Below, in pieces: positions 8,863-16,885 of a stretch of DNA of 64,000 nt. Each line of letters starts with the position of its first letter. Position 1 is the first letter of the stretch. Source of the DNA: Arthrobacter alpinus (lineage in GTDB: Bacteria > Actinomycetota > Actinomycetes > Actinomycetales > Micrococcaceae); contig NZ_CP013200.1 of NCBI RefSeq assembly GCF_001445575.1, forward strand, positions 3,844,001-3,908,000, in the 5' to 3' direction. A program made the translations under genes and the position numbers. Below the pieces are notes generated by a model that did no database searches, was not told where the DNA came from, and saw nothing but the letters and a program-made list of their open reading frames with translations.

Positions 8863-9714
8863 TTAGAACTTGTAGTCGACAACAAGCGGGGCGTGATCTG
8901 AGAAGCGTTCCTCGTACGACGCTGCCCTGTCCACTACACAACTCTGTGCTTTTGCGGCCAGTGCGGGCGTGGCTGCGTGGTAGTCAATCCGCCAACCGGT
9001 GTCGTTAGTGAAAGCCTGTCCACGGTTGGACCACCAGGTATAGGGCCCATCCACTTCGCCAGCGAGTTCGCGGGCCACGTCCTTGAAACCAATTTCTTCA
9101 CCAAAGAAGCGGTCAAAGTAGGCGCGTTCTTCGGGCAAGAATCCGGCGCGCTTGACGTTGCCCTTCCAGTTCTTGATATCCAAGGTTTTGTGACCCACGT
9201 TGAGGTCACCCACCAGTAGAACGTGATCGCTGGCGGCAGCAAGCTGCGGCAAGCGCCCAATCATGGTGTCCAGGAAACGGAACTTATCGTCCTGCTTGGG
9301 GGTGCCAACCTCGCCGGAATGGACGTAGGCACTGACCACGGTAAGGGTTTGCGGTGTGCCGTCGGACCCGGCAATCACGTAGTCGGCTTCGACCCAGCGG
9401 CCGGTGGTGGCGAAGTAGTCATCACCAATGCCGATGCGGGTGGCAACAGGTTCCAGCACGTCCTTGCGGGTGGCGATCAACACGCCAGCACGGCCCTTGG
9501 CTTCGGCTTCGGCGTGCAGCACATGCCAGTCTTCGCCCAAGAATCCCTGCACGATCGCGTCCGGCGCACGGACCTCCTGAAGGCACAAAATGTGCACATC
9601 GCGGTCTGCGAGCCAGGGGCCCATACCGTTCTTGTACGCGGCTCTGATGCCGTTGACGTTGACGCTTGCGATCCTCAAATGACCGTTTTCAATACCGTTG
9701 CTCACTTGTTCCAC
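8863..9714 (-). CDS. xth: Exodeoxyribonuclease III / AP endonuclease
   Basis: This is a DNA repair enzyme cutting at abasic sites and trimming 3' ends. The 283-residue EEP-fold protein contains [21 protein letters not shown] (metal-binding glutamate), [25 protein letters not shown] and the terminal [10 protein letters not shown] catalytic Asp-His pair, close to E. coli XthA in length and order. I keep the GTG at 9714; a second GTG at 9705 is possible. It is first in the xth-trpS run. Confidence 0.93.
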   Translation of the reverse strand: MEQVSNGIENGHLRIASVNVNGIRAAYKNGMGPWLADRDVHILCLQEVRAPDAIVQGFLGEDWHVLHAEAEAKGRAGVLIATRKDVLEPVATRIGIGDDYFATTGRWVEADYVIAGSDGTPQTLTVVSAYVHSGEVGTPKQDDKFRFLDTMIGRLPQLAAASDHVLLVGDLNVGHKTLDIKNWKGNVKRAGFLPEERAYFDRFFGEEIGFKDVARELAGEVDGPYTWWSNRGQAFTNDTGWRIDYHAATPALAAKAQSCVVDRAASYEERFSDHAPLVVDYKF

Positions 9715-9785
9715 CTTACCCGCAGGGACCCTCGGATTCCTGTTATGCCACCCCGACCAATGCCCCCAGTGCTACCCAAGTGCTA

Positions 9786-10412
9786 TTAGTCGATGATGAT
9801 GCCGCTGACGGGCTCGTCGCCGTCACCAGCAGCGGACGGCGCGGCAGACGCGCCACCGGCAGCCTCAGCCTGACGGGCAGCGTTCTTCTTGGCCATGGCG
9901 GCATCCATCTTCGCTTCCTGCTCTTCCCAATCCGGGTTGATCATGCCCCGGCCGTTGGCGGCAGTGATGTCAATGGTGTCCAGCGCACGGGCCACCATCT
10001 CGGGGTCCTTGCCCAGGTACTCGTTGATGACGCCCACCTGGACGTTGATGATTTTGAAGGAGTGGTCCAGCTTCAGATCGCGCGCCTTTTGGGCCGAGCG
10101 GGAGCCGGAGTCCTGGGACACCAGGTGAGTGCCGCCGTCGGACGGGGCATTGGCACTGTTCTGCTGCGCCATCTGGGCCTGCGCCAGCGCAACTTGCCGG
10201 GCGCCAAATGCCGCGGCCTTGTGCACGCCCATGTAGACGGCGGTGGAGAGCACCAGCCAGCCGAAGGCGATGACGGCGATGACCCAGCCCAGCACGGTCA
10301 TGTTGTTAGCAGCCATCACCACGGCCACGAGGAATACGATCGCCAGCACAATGGTGCCAACGCCCGTGAATTTGCTGGGTTTGGACATTTTGCTGGATAC
10401 AGGAGAAGTCAT
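9786..10412 (-). CDS. Conserved hypothetical two-helix membrane protein
   Basis: 208 residues. A basic N-terminus (MTSPVSSKMSKPSKFTG) leads into two close membrane helices (about 18-62). A glutamine- and alanine-rich segment follows and then an acidic cytoplasmic C-terminus with EQEAKMDAAMAKKNAARQAE, which may be helical. I recognise no catalytic motif; similar proteins occur in other Arthrobacter-type genomes. It stands alone, 71 bases upstream of xth on the same strand. Confidence 0.75.
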   Translation of the reverse strand: MTSPVSSKMSKPSKFTGVGTIVLAIVFLVAVVMAANNMTVLGWVIAVIAFGWLVLSTAVYMGVHKAAAFGARQVALAQAQMAQQNSANAPSDGGTHLVSQDSGSRSAQKARDLKLDHSFKIINVQVGVINEYLGKDPEMVARALDTIDITAANGRGMINPDWEEQEAKMDAAMAKKNAARQAEAAGGASAAPSAAGDGDEPVSGIIID

Positions 10413-10557
10413 GACTCCATTCTCTCAAATCATCGCCCGCTCCGGCACCGTCTTCCACCAGCGGCGAACGTGGGCGCCCCGCGTGGGCCCTCCACCCCTT
10501 CTGAAGCACGACGCCGGCCCTCACCTGCCATTCCCGCCGCACCCATCGCCGTCGCCA

Positions 10558-10850
10558 GATGGCCGTCGCATACGCCCCCGCTTTTCGCGCAAGTCCCCAC
10601 CATCACCTCGATGGCCGTCGCATACGCCCCCGCTTTTCGCGCATGTCCCCACCATCACCTCGATGGCCGTCGCGTACGTCCCCGCTTTTCGCGCATGTCC
10701 CCACCATCACCTCGATGGCCGTCGCATACGCCCCCGCTTTTCGCGCATGTCCCCACCATCACCTCGATGGCCGTCGCATACGCCCCCGCTTTTCGCGCAT
10801 GTAGGGACGTATGCGGAACGCGGGGGCATGCGCGGTCATGGTGACCCTGC
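10558..10850 (+). repeat. 52-bp tandem repeat array closed by an inverted copy
   Basis: Four full 52-bp units begin at 10558, 10610, 10662 and 10714, each starting GATGGCCGTCGCATACGCCC. A fifth stops near 10803. Units differ at only a few bases. The following bases (10804-10850) are a diverged reverse complement of the unit, so the array can fold back. Open frames through it are repeat artefacts. The array fills most of the 461-base gap from 10413 to 10873, and I see no gene there. Confidence 0.92.
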
Positions 10851-10873
10851 CCCGAAAAGTGTTCGTGCCTACA

Positions 10874-11305
10874 TCACTTGAAGGGGTTCCAGGCGGCCGC
10901 CGGGGCCAGGGCGGTTAGTCCGGCGCGGAGCAGTAAGAAGCCCACGATACCCAGCACCCACAGCACCGTTTCACCGCTAAATTTGCTCATTTTTGAGCTG
11001 ACCCGGTGTATGAGCGAATCGAGCCAGGTGCCGGCGGCCGCCCGCAGACCGAGCAGGATTAGTGCGGGCACCAGCATGAGAAGGCAATACACAACGAGCA
11101 GGCCAATCGCACCCGGTAGTGGCAGCGTTGAATTGGACAAGAAGCCGATGGCCACCAGATACGGCACCATGGTGGGCAACTCCAACAGGCCGGCAACCAG
11201 GGCCAAACCCACCATGCCGCCCGGGCTGCGGAGGGCTTTGGAGAGTCGAGTCTGCCACTTGAGCTCCGCGGCAGGGGCTGGCGCCGGACGCCCAGAGCCC
11301 GGCAC
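10874..11305 (-). pseudogene. GAP-family membrane protein, C-terminal fragment
   Basis: The readable 143 residues include GMVGLALVAGLLELPTMVPY, then three further helices and GIVGFLLLRAGL, which is the second half of a GAP (Sap, sulfolipid-addressing) family transporter. The first three helices are missing. A Ser/Glu-rich linker (SGSESIPGSRSEAAADSP) lies just upstream in a different frame (to 11502), closed by an in-frame TAG, so the gene seems both frameshifted and truncated. A palindromic repeat begins about 40 bases beyond. The GTG at 11305 is only where the open frame happens to begin. Whether any protein is made is doubtful. Confidence 0.6.
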
Positions 11306-11544
11306 TCCCGCGGCGAGGGGCGGGCTCGGGACGCCCGAACCGCTGCCGGCGGCCCCGACTGTCCCGGCTGTCCCGAAGAGAGCGCGCCTGATTCAGCTCC
11401 GGCAACAGGTTCGAATTTCGACTCTGACTCAACAGGGGAATCAGCTGCAGCCTCAGAGCGTGAGCCGGGGATGGATTCGGAGCCCGAGAAGGAGCTCACC
11501 ACGGTCTAGCACCGGCACCACCTGTACCCTCAGCCCCGCCAGCC

Positions 11545-11620
11545 CGTCGAGTCAGACGGAGGGCCGTCGAGTCAGACGGAGCGCAACGTCTGACTCGACG
11601 GGCCTCCGTCTGACTCGGCG
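11545..11620. repeat. Palindromic repeat family P, copy 3
   Basis: 34-nt arms 11545-11578 and 11587-11620 pair with only two or three mismatches around an 8-nt loop. Each arm contains two 20-bp units beginning CGTCGAGTCAGACGGAG, so the layout is A-A-A'-A'. It sits between the broken 5' side of the GAP-family gene and the M4 protease gene. Confidence 0.9.
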
Positions 11621-11793
11621 CCATGGGCCTGCGCTGCGGCTCCTTGTCCCTAGTGACGAACAGGCGCATCATGGTGGAACGGGCTAAGGAGCACCAGAAT
11701 GTGGCTGCGCAGACCACTTGGGCAACCAGCGCTGCGAACCTGACCCCGGCTTTTCACCCAGAAGTTGCTCCAATCAGGGAAAGAGGCAGGAAA

Positions 11794-12885
11794 ATGTCAA
11801 CAACCCGCGAAGGAATCCACCCCCGGACACTGTGCAGTATTGCCCCGCCGGACTTATTAGGCCGTTTGGCCATCGAAGGCGATCCCCGTCAACGAGAAGC
11901 TGCCGTGCGTGCCCTTGCCACGTCCGCTGCCATCCGCTCCCAACGCGCCGTCATGGGTTATCTCAACCGCCAGCTGAACGTGAACATCGGCAAAATGGTG
12001 GGCTTCAGCGTCATCCCCGAACGCCGCCTGACCATCTACGACAACAAGACGAACGGCCGGACCTTCTTGCCTGGCGTGCGGGCCCGGGACTGGGGCGAGC
12101 CACCAGTGAAGGACGCTGCCGTCAATCAGGCCTACGACGGCAGCAGTGCCACTTATGAGTTCTTCCGCGACGTCTACCAGCGCAACTCTCTTGACGACGC
12201 TGGGTTGGAACTCATCTCATCGGTCCACTACGGCGTCGCCTTTGACAACGCCTTCTGGGACGGCACCCAAATGGTTTACGGTGACGGCAGCGGCCGGATC
12301 TTCCAGATTGGTGGCCTGACCCGGGCCGTGGATGTCATCGCCCACGAGCTAACTCATGGAATCACCGAGCTCACAGCTGCGCTCATCTATAGCAAACAGC
12401 CCGGGGCCTTGAATGAATCCTTCTCGGACGTCTTCGGCTCCCTCGTCAAACAGTTCACCCTGAATCAGACCGCAGCCGACGCCGACTGGCTCATTGGCGA
12501 AGGAATCCTGGTCCCGGAGCTGGGGACCGCGCTGCGCTCCATGATCAACCCCGGCACCGCCTACTCCGGCGATCAGCAACCCGGACACATGGACCAATAC
12601 AAGGATCTGCCCGACAACAACGATCCCCGCAACGACAATGGCGGCGTGCACATTAACTCAGGCATCCCCAACCACGCCTTCGCATTGGCCGCCCGAGCCA
12701 TGGGCGGTTACGCGTGGGAAAAGGCAGGCAAGATCTGGTACACGGCCCTCACCACCCGGCTGCGCGCCAACTCCCAATTAGACGAGGCCGCCCGAGCCAC
12801 AGTCGATGTCGCCGGAACCTTGTTCAGTTCCACCGAGCAGGACATGGTCCACGACGCGTGGAAACAGGTGGGAGTGCTTTCATGA
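11794..12885 (+). CDS. M4 (thermolysin-type) zinc metallopeptidase, protealysin-like
   Basis: The 363-residue protein starts at ATG 11794 with AGGCAGGA just upstream; the longer frame runs into the repeat. An N-terminal precursor segment of about 50 residues holds PPDLLGRLA and precedes the catalytic domain. VIAHELTHGITELTA carries the HExxH zinc site, GALNESFSDVFGS the third ligand glutamate, and GGVHINSGIPNHAF the catalytic histidine region. No secretion signal is visible, as in protealysins, which can be intracellular or released without a classical signal. It overlaps the downstream inhibitor-like gene by four bases. Confidence 0.9.
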   Translation: MSTTREGIHPRTLCSIAPPDLLGRLAIEGDPRQREAAVRALATSAAIRSQRAVMGYLNRQLNVNIGKMVGFSVIPERRLTIYDNKTNGRTFLPGVRARDWGEPPVKDAAVNQAYDGSSATYEFFRDVYQRNSLDDAGLELISSVHYGVAFDNAFWDGTQMVYGDGSGRIFQIGGLTRAVDVIAHELTHGITELTAALIYSKQPGALNESFSDVFGSLVKQFTLNQTAADADWLIGEGILVPELGTALRSMINPGTAYSGDQQPGHMDQYKDLPDNNDPRNDNGGVHINSGIPNHAFALAARAMGGYAWEKAGKIWYTALTTRLRANSQLDEAARATVDVAGTLFSSTEQDMVHDAWKQVGVLS

Positions 12886-13193
12886 AGTTGATCATCTTTC
12901 GCGGTGGCGGTTTCGCGGGCATGGTGGCCCGCACCGAACTCGACGCCAAATCCCTGCCACGTGACGACGCAAAAACATTCGCCAGCGAGATCGCTCGCGC
13001 TAATTTGCGCGACGAACCCCCGCCCGTGCCGGAAAAATCATGGCCAGATGCTCAGCACTACGAACTCTGCTTGGAAGAGTCCGGCCCCACTCTCAACGTC
13101 CGCTATAGCGAGGAAAGCCTCCCAGAGGATGTTCGCCTGCTCATGGCGTGGGTAGACGGGCGCCCCGAACGTGTTGAGTCGATAGGACCCTAG
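12882..13193 (+). CDS. Emfourin-like protealysin inhibitor
   Basis: The 103-residue protein starts at ATG 12882 inside the stop of the M4 peptidase gene (ATGA overlap). It begins MKLIIFRGGGFAGMVARTELD, followed by DAQHYELCLEES and LPEDVRLLMAWVDGR, the pattern of the emfourin family that inhibits protealysin-like M4 peptidases. Coupling of protease and inhibitor in one operon is known for this family, so the partner is very probably the adjacent enzyme. The family call rests on size, pattern and context. Confidence 0.75.
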   Translation: MKLIIFRGGGFAGMVARTELDAKSLPRDDAKTFASEIARANLRDEPPPVPEKSWPDAQHYELCLEESGPTLNVRYSEESLPEDVRLLMAWVDGRPERVESIGP

Positions 13194-13212
13194 CGCGGCG
13201 CCCACCTCCCTG

Positions 13213-13289
13213 CCGTCGAGTCAGACGGAGCGCCGTCGAAACTGACGCGGCGCACCGTCTCCCTCGGCGGGTCTCCGTCTGACTCGGAG
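13213..13289. repeat. Palindromic repeat family P, copy 4
   Basis: CCGTCGAGTCAGACGGAG at the left pairs with CTCCGTCTGACTCGGAG at the right. The inner units are more diverged (GTCGAAACTGACG, CCGTCTCCCTCGGCGG). It starts 19 bases after the emfourin-like gene and mirrors copy 3 on the other side of the pair. Confidence 0.85.
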
Positions 13290-13323
13290 AACTAGCCGGC
13301 GTGGGACCAACTCAAAAAGAAAA

Positions 13324-13363
13324 GGAGGACGACGCCGGAACCTGAGTTCCGCCGTCGTCCTCC
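13324..13363. terminator. Hairpin downstream of folD and repeat P4
   Basis: GGAGGACGACGCCGGAAC (13324-13341) pairs with its complement at 13346-13363 with one mismatch around a CTGA loop. It lies between the convergent emfourin-like and folD genes and may terminate either. The remaining 130 bases to folD show nothing further. Confidence 0.6.
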
Positions 13364-13493
13364 CCACACCCTCGCGCAGCTCGCAATCCCCTGCCGCTCC
13401 CAACGCTCGCAAGCTCACGTTGGGACCCTCGCGTCAGTGGGCCCACACCGCGGGTCCCTCAGGCGCGTGGGCCCACTACCGCGGGGCTAAGTG

Positions 13494-14366
13494 CTAGGCG
13501 CGCTCGGCGGCCTCAACCACGTTGGCCAACAGCATGGCGCGAGTCATGGGCCCGACGCCGCCCGGGTTCGGGGAGATCCAGCTCGCCACAGATGCGGCTG
13601 CGGGCTCCACGTCACCGGTAACAACTGCCTTGCCATTGCCGTCGTCCACGCGGCTGACGCCAACGTCCAAGACAATAGCGCCGGGCTTCAAATCGGCAGC
13701 CTTGATCATGTGCGGCACACCAGCGGCAGCAACTACCACGTCGGCCAGACGCAATTCAGCGGCCAGATCAACAGTGCCGGTATGGGCCAGGACCACTGTG
13801 GCGTTGATGTCGCGGCGGGTCAGCAGCAGGCCCATGGGCCGGCCGATCGTGACGCCGCGGCCAACAACCACAACACGCTTGCCGTTCAGTGAAATCCCGT
13901 GGCGTTCCAACAACACGATGCAGCCCTTGGGCGTGCACGGCAGCGGGGAACTCATGGGACGGTTCACATTGGCCACCAGGCGACCCAAGTTCATGGGGTG
14001 CAGGCCGTCTGCGTCCTTGGCCGGGTCAATGGCTTCCAGCACCACGTCCTGGTCAATGTGCTTCGGGAGGGGCAGCTGGACAATGTAGCCGGTGCAGCTG
14101 GGATCCTCGTTGAGCTGGCGGACAGCAGCCAGGACGTCGTCCTGGGTTGCGGTGTCCGGCAGGTCGATGCGGATGGACTTGATGCCAACTTCGGCACAGT
14201 CCTTATGCTTTCCGCCCACGTACCACTGAGAGCCCGGATCCGAGCCAACCAAGATGGTACCCAGGCCCGGGACGACGCCGCGGGCTGCGAGGGCAGCCAC
14301 GCGCACGGTCAACTCGGATTTGATGGCAGCGGCTGTAGCCTTGCCGTCAAGGATTTGAGCAGTCAT
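13494..14366 (-). CDS. folD: Methylene-THF dehydrogenase / methenyl-THF cyclohydrolase
   Basis: This bifunctional cytoplasmic enzyme interconverts 5,10-methylene-, methenyl- and 10-formyl-THF. Its 290 residues contain the catalytic [17 protein letters not shown] (Tyr and Lys), the NADP-binding [17 protein letters not shown], and the C-terminal [18 protein letters not shown] use the ATG at 14366 ([12 protein letters not shown]). An upstream in-frame ATG at 14378 overlaps the glyA stop but its Shine-Dalgarno spacing is too short. It is second in a glyA-folD operon controlled by the ZTP riboswitch. Confidence 0.96.
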   Translation of the reverse strand: MTAQILDGKATAAAIKSELTVRVAALAARGVVPGLGTILVGSDPGSQWYVGGKHKDCAEVGIKSIRIDLPDTATQDDVLAAVRQLNEDPSCTGYIVQLPLPKHIDQDVVLEAIDPAKDADGLHPMNLGRLVANVNRPMSSPLPCTPKGCIVLLERHGISLNGKRVVVVGRGVTIGRPMGLLLTRRDINATVVLAHTGTVDLAAELRLADVVVAAAGVPHMIKAADLKPGAIVLDVGVSRVDDGNGKAVVTGDVEPAAASVASWISPNPGGVGPMTRAMLLANVVEAAERA

Positions 14367-14371
14367 ACTTT

Positions 14372-15658
14372 TTACCATTCTTCCTGACCGGGGTAGAGCG
14401 GGAAGTCGGCAGCGAGGGCCTTGACGCGGGCACTCAGAGCGTCAACGTCGGCACCACCCTTGAGTGCTTCTGCAATGATCTCGCCAACTTCGGTGAATTC
14501 CTTGGCGCCAAAACCGCGCGTGGCCAGTGCCGGGGTACCGATGCGCAGGCCGGAGGTGACCATCGGGGGACGCGGGTCAAACGGAACGGCATTGCGGTTC
14601 ACGGTGATGCCAACGCTGTGCAGGAGATCTTCGGCCTGCTGGCCGTCCATTTCCGAGTTGCGCAGGTCCACCAGAACCAGGTGCACATCGGTGCCACCGG
14701 TCAGCACTGACACGCCGGCCTCGGCAACGTCGGGTGCGTTCAAGCGGTCAGCAATGATCTTGGCGCCTTCGAGCACGCGTGCCTGACGCTCGGCGAATTC
14801 TTCGCCTGCAGCAATCTTGAACGCAACAGCCTTGGCGGCGATAACGTGCATGAGCGGGCCGCCCTGCTGTCCCGGGAACACGGAAGAGTTGATCTTCTTG
14901 GCCCATTCCTTCTTGGCCAGGATCACGCCTGAACGCGGGCCGGAAAGGGTCTTGTGAACAGTGGAGGTGACAATGTCGGAGTACGGCACCGGGTTCGGGT
15001 GCAGGCCTGCGGCAACCAAACCGGCAAAGTGAGCCATATCGGTCCAGAGCAGTGCGCCAACCTCATCGGCAATGGCACGGAACGCAGCGAAGTCGAGCTG
15101 GCGCGGGTACGCGGACCAACCGGCAATGATGACCTGAGGCTTCTCGGCGATGGCCTGCAACCGCAGCTTGTCCATGTCGATACGGAAGGTGTCGGGCTCA
15201 ACTTCGTAGGCGGCAACCTCGTACAGCTTGCCGGAGAAGTTCAGCTTCATGCCGTGAGTCAGGTGTCCACCGTGAGCCAAAGACAGGCCCATGATCTTAT
15301 CGCCAGGCTTGATCATTGCGGCCAGTGCTGCAGCGTTGGCCTGTGCGCCGGAGTGCGGCTGGACGTTGGCGTACTCGGCGCCGAACAGGGACTTGACGCG
15401 CTCGATGGCCAGGTTCTCGGCAACGTCAACAGCTTCGCAGCCGCCGTAGTAACGGCGGCCCGGGTAGCCCTCGGCGTACTTGTTGGTGAGCACTGAGCCC
15501 TGTGCTTGGAGCACGGCGCGGGGTGCGAAGTTTTCCGAGGCGATCATTTCCAGCGTGTCGCGCTGGCGGGCGAGCTCGTCCTTCAGGACGGCTGCAATTT
15601 CCGGATCAAGCTCGGAGAGGGGTGCGTTGGTTACGGACTGGGTGGGTGAGAAAGACAC
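14372..15658 (-). CDS. glyA: Serine hydroxymethyltransferase
   Basis: The PLP enzyme converts serine and THF to glycine and 5,10-methylene-THF. I chose GTG 15658 ([20 protein letters not shown]) because AGGAG lies about six bases upstream; the frame extends further to 15682. That gives 428 residues. The PLP-lysine motif is [13 protein letters not shown], with [25 protein letters not shown] and [15 protein letters not shown] as family landmarks. The transcript begins with a ZTP riboswitch and a terminator-like hairpin, and folD follows. Confidence 0.97.
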   Translation of the reverse strand: MSFSPTQSVTNAPLSELDPEIAAVLKDELARQRDTLEMIASENFAPRAVLQAQGSVLTNKYAEGYPGRRYYGGCEAVDVAENLAIERVKSLFGAEYANVQPHSGAQANAAALAAMIKPGDKIMGLSLAHGGHLTHGMKLNFSGKLYEVAAYEVEPDTFRIDMDKLRLQAIAEKPQVIIAGWSAYPRQLDFAAFRAIADEVGALLWTDMAHFAGLVAAGLHPNPVPYSDIVTSTVHKTLSGPRSGVILAKKEWAKKINSSVFPGQQGGPLMHVIAAKAVAFKIAAGEEFAERQARVLEGAKIIADRLNAPDVAEAGVSVLTGGTDVHLVLVDLRNSEMDGQQAEDLLHSVGITVNRNAVPFDPRPPMVTSGLRIGTPALATRGFGAKEFTEVGEIIAEALKGGADVDALSARVKALAADFPLYPGQEEW

Positions 15659-15708
15659 TACAGACTCCTGAGTGGACAGCACGAAAATACTCTTCTAGAA
15701 AAGATTAT

Positions 15709-15732
15709 CGCCAAACACCTTGGTGGTTGGCG
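15709..15732 (-). terminator. Terminator-like hairpin in the glyA leader (expression platform)
   Basis: On the minus strand CGCCAA and TTGGCG enclose a perfect CACC-AA-GGTG inner stem, followed shortly by ATAATCTTTT. It lies directly after the riboswitch aptamer and 51 bases before the glyA start, where an expression platform is expected. The T tract is modest, so transcription attenuation is probable rather than certain. Confidence 0.65.
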
Positions 15733-15738
15733 TTACGT

Positions 15739-15826
15739 GACTAAAGCGTCCCAGGCGTACGATCACTTTAGTCTTCGTTCGTGCTGCTCCCCGGTGGTGT
15801 CCCACCTCATCGCCAGTCGCAACCCT
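15739..15826 (-). ncRNA. ZTP (pfl) riboswitch upstream of glyA-folD
   Basis: Reading the minus strand: GGGTTGC, the invariant GACTGGCG (15811-15818), a GGTGG/CCACC hairpin, CGGGGAGC, then the hairpin GACTAAAG/CTTTAGTC whose loop holds CGCCTGGGA (15749-15757). GTTGC pairs with GCAGC to close P1. These are the conserved elements, in order, of the pfl RNA that senses ZTP/ZMP and activates folate and purine genes. The pair glyA-folD is a classic target set. A promoter places the transcript start at the aptamer's 5' edge. Confidence 0.87.
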
Positions 15827-15832
15827 TTAATA

Positions 15833-15861
15833 GTAATACAGAGCCACGATTCGACGGTAAA
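15833..15861 (-). promoter_or_regulatory. Promoter of the glyA-folD riboswitch transcript
   Basis: On the minus strand, TTTACC (15856-15861) and TATTAC (15833-15838) are separated by 17 bases. The predicted start near 15826 coincides with the first base of the ZTP aptamer, which supports both calls. Confidence 0.55.
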
Positions 15862-15870
15862 CTTCCACGG

Positions 15871-16776
15871 GTGACTGACTTGACTATTTCGGCCGTGCCC
15901 GACTCTTCCGCTGCCGCCTCGCACGGATCTCCCTCACACGGATACGTACTGACGCTCTCCTGTGCCGATCAGCCGGGCATCGTCCATTCCGTCTCCGGTT
16001 CGTTGTTGGAGGCAGGCTGCAACATCACCGATTCCCAGCAGTATGGGAACCCTGATACCGGCACATTTTTCATGCGGGTTGCCGTGGAAACTACGACGTC
16101 GTTTTCCAGACTTCGCGAGCACCTCGAGTCGGTTGCCGCGCAGTTTGAGCTCAAATGGACGCTGCACCGCGCCGGTGCCCCGATCCGCACCTTGATCATG
16201 GCCTCCAAGGCCGCACACTGCCTGAACGACCTGCTGTTCCTACAGCGTTCGGGCACCCTGCCGGTGGAGATCCCGGCCATTGTTTCCAACCACATGGATC
16301 TGAAGCCGCTGGCCGATTTTTACTCCATCCCCTTCCACTACATTCCTGTCACAGCAGATACCAAGGCCGACGCCGAGGCAGCTCTCCTTGCGCTGGTGGC
16401 TGAGCTCGACGTTGATCTGGTGGTCTTGGCCCGCTACATGCAGGTCCTCTCCGATGACCTCTGTAACCACTTGGCCGGACGCGCCATCAACATCCACCAC
16501 TCGTTCCTGCCCTCTTTCAAGGGGGCCCGTCCCTACCACCAGGCACATGCCCGCGGTGTGAAAATCATCGGCGCCACAGCCCATTACGTCACGGCCGTGC
16601 TGGATGAAGGTCCCATCATCGAACAGGAAGTCATCCGCGTGGATCATGGCCATTCGGTGGAGAAGTTCGTTTCCATGGGCCGCGCCGTCGAGGCCCGCAC
16701 CCTGGCCCAGGCTGTCCAGTGGCACGCCGAGCACCGAGTACTCCTGGACGGACACCGCACGGTCGTCTTCGCCTGA
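15871..16776 (+). CDS. purU: Formyltetrahydrofolate deformylase
   Basis: PurU hydrolyses 10-formyl-THF to formate and THF and supplies formate for purine synthesis. The 301-residue protein starts at GTG 15871 (MTDLTISAVPDSS); a GTG at 15895 is possible and neither has a strong ribosome site. An ACT domain (LTLSCADQPGIVHSVSGSLL) precedes the formyltransferase domain, with IVSNHMDLKPLADFYSIPF, NIHHSFLPSFKGARPYHQA and DEGPIIEQEVIRVDH. The gene diverges from glyA-folD, and its 5' region overlaps their promoter. Confidence 0.94.
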   Translation: MTDLTISAVPDSSAAASHGSPSHGYVLTLSCADQPGIVHSVSGSLLEAGCNITDSQQYGNPDTGTFFMRVAVETTTSFSRLREHLESVAAQFELKWTLHRAGAPIRTLIMASKAAHCLNDLLFLQRSGTLPVEIPAIVSNHMDLKPLADFYSIPFHYIPVTADTKADAEAALLALVAELDVDLVVLARYMQVLSDDLCNHLAGRAINIHHSFLPSFKGARPYHQAHARGVKIIGATAHYVTAVLDEGPIIEQEVIRVDHGHSVEKFVSMGRAVEARTLAQAVQWHAEHRVLLDGHRTVVFA

Positions 16777-16885
16777 GGTTTCCCCTCGCGAGGTGCCAGG
16801 CTTGTAGTGCTAAGAATTTTCCGGCAACTATCCCCTGCCCAGCGTGTGCCCACCATTTGAGCCGCCGGCTCGCTAGGCTGTGGGC

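Noticed and set aside
10559..10804. Open frames through the 52-bp array (repeated RPRFSRMSP-type peptides)
   Set aside because: All come from the tandem repeat itself; no ribosome site and the peptide repeats in several frames.
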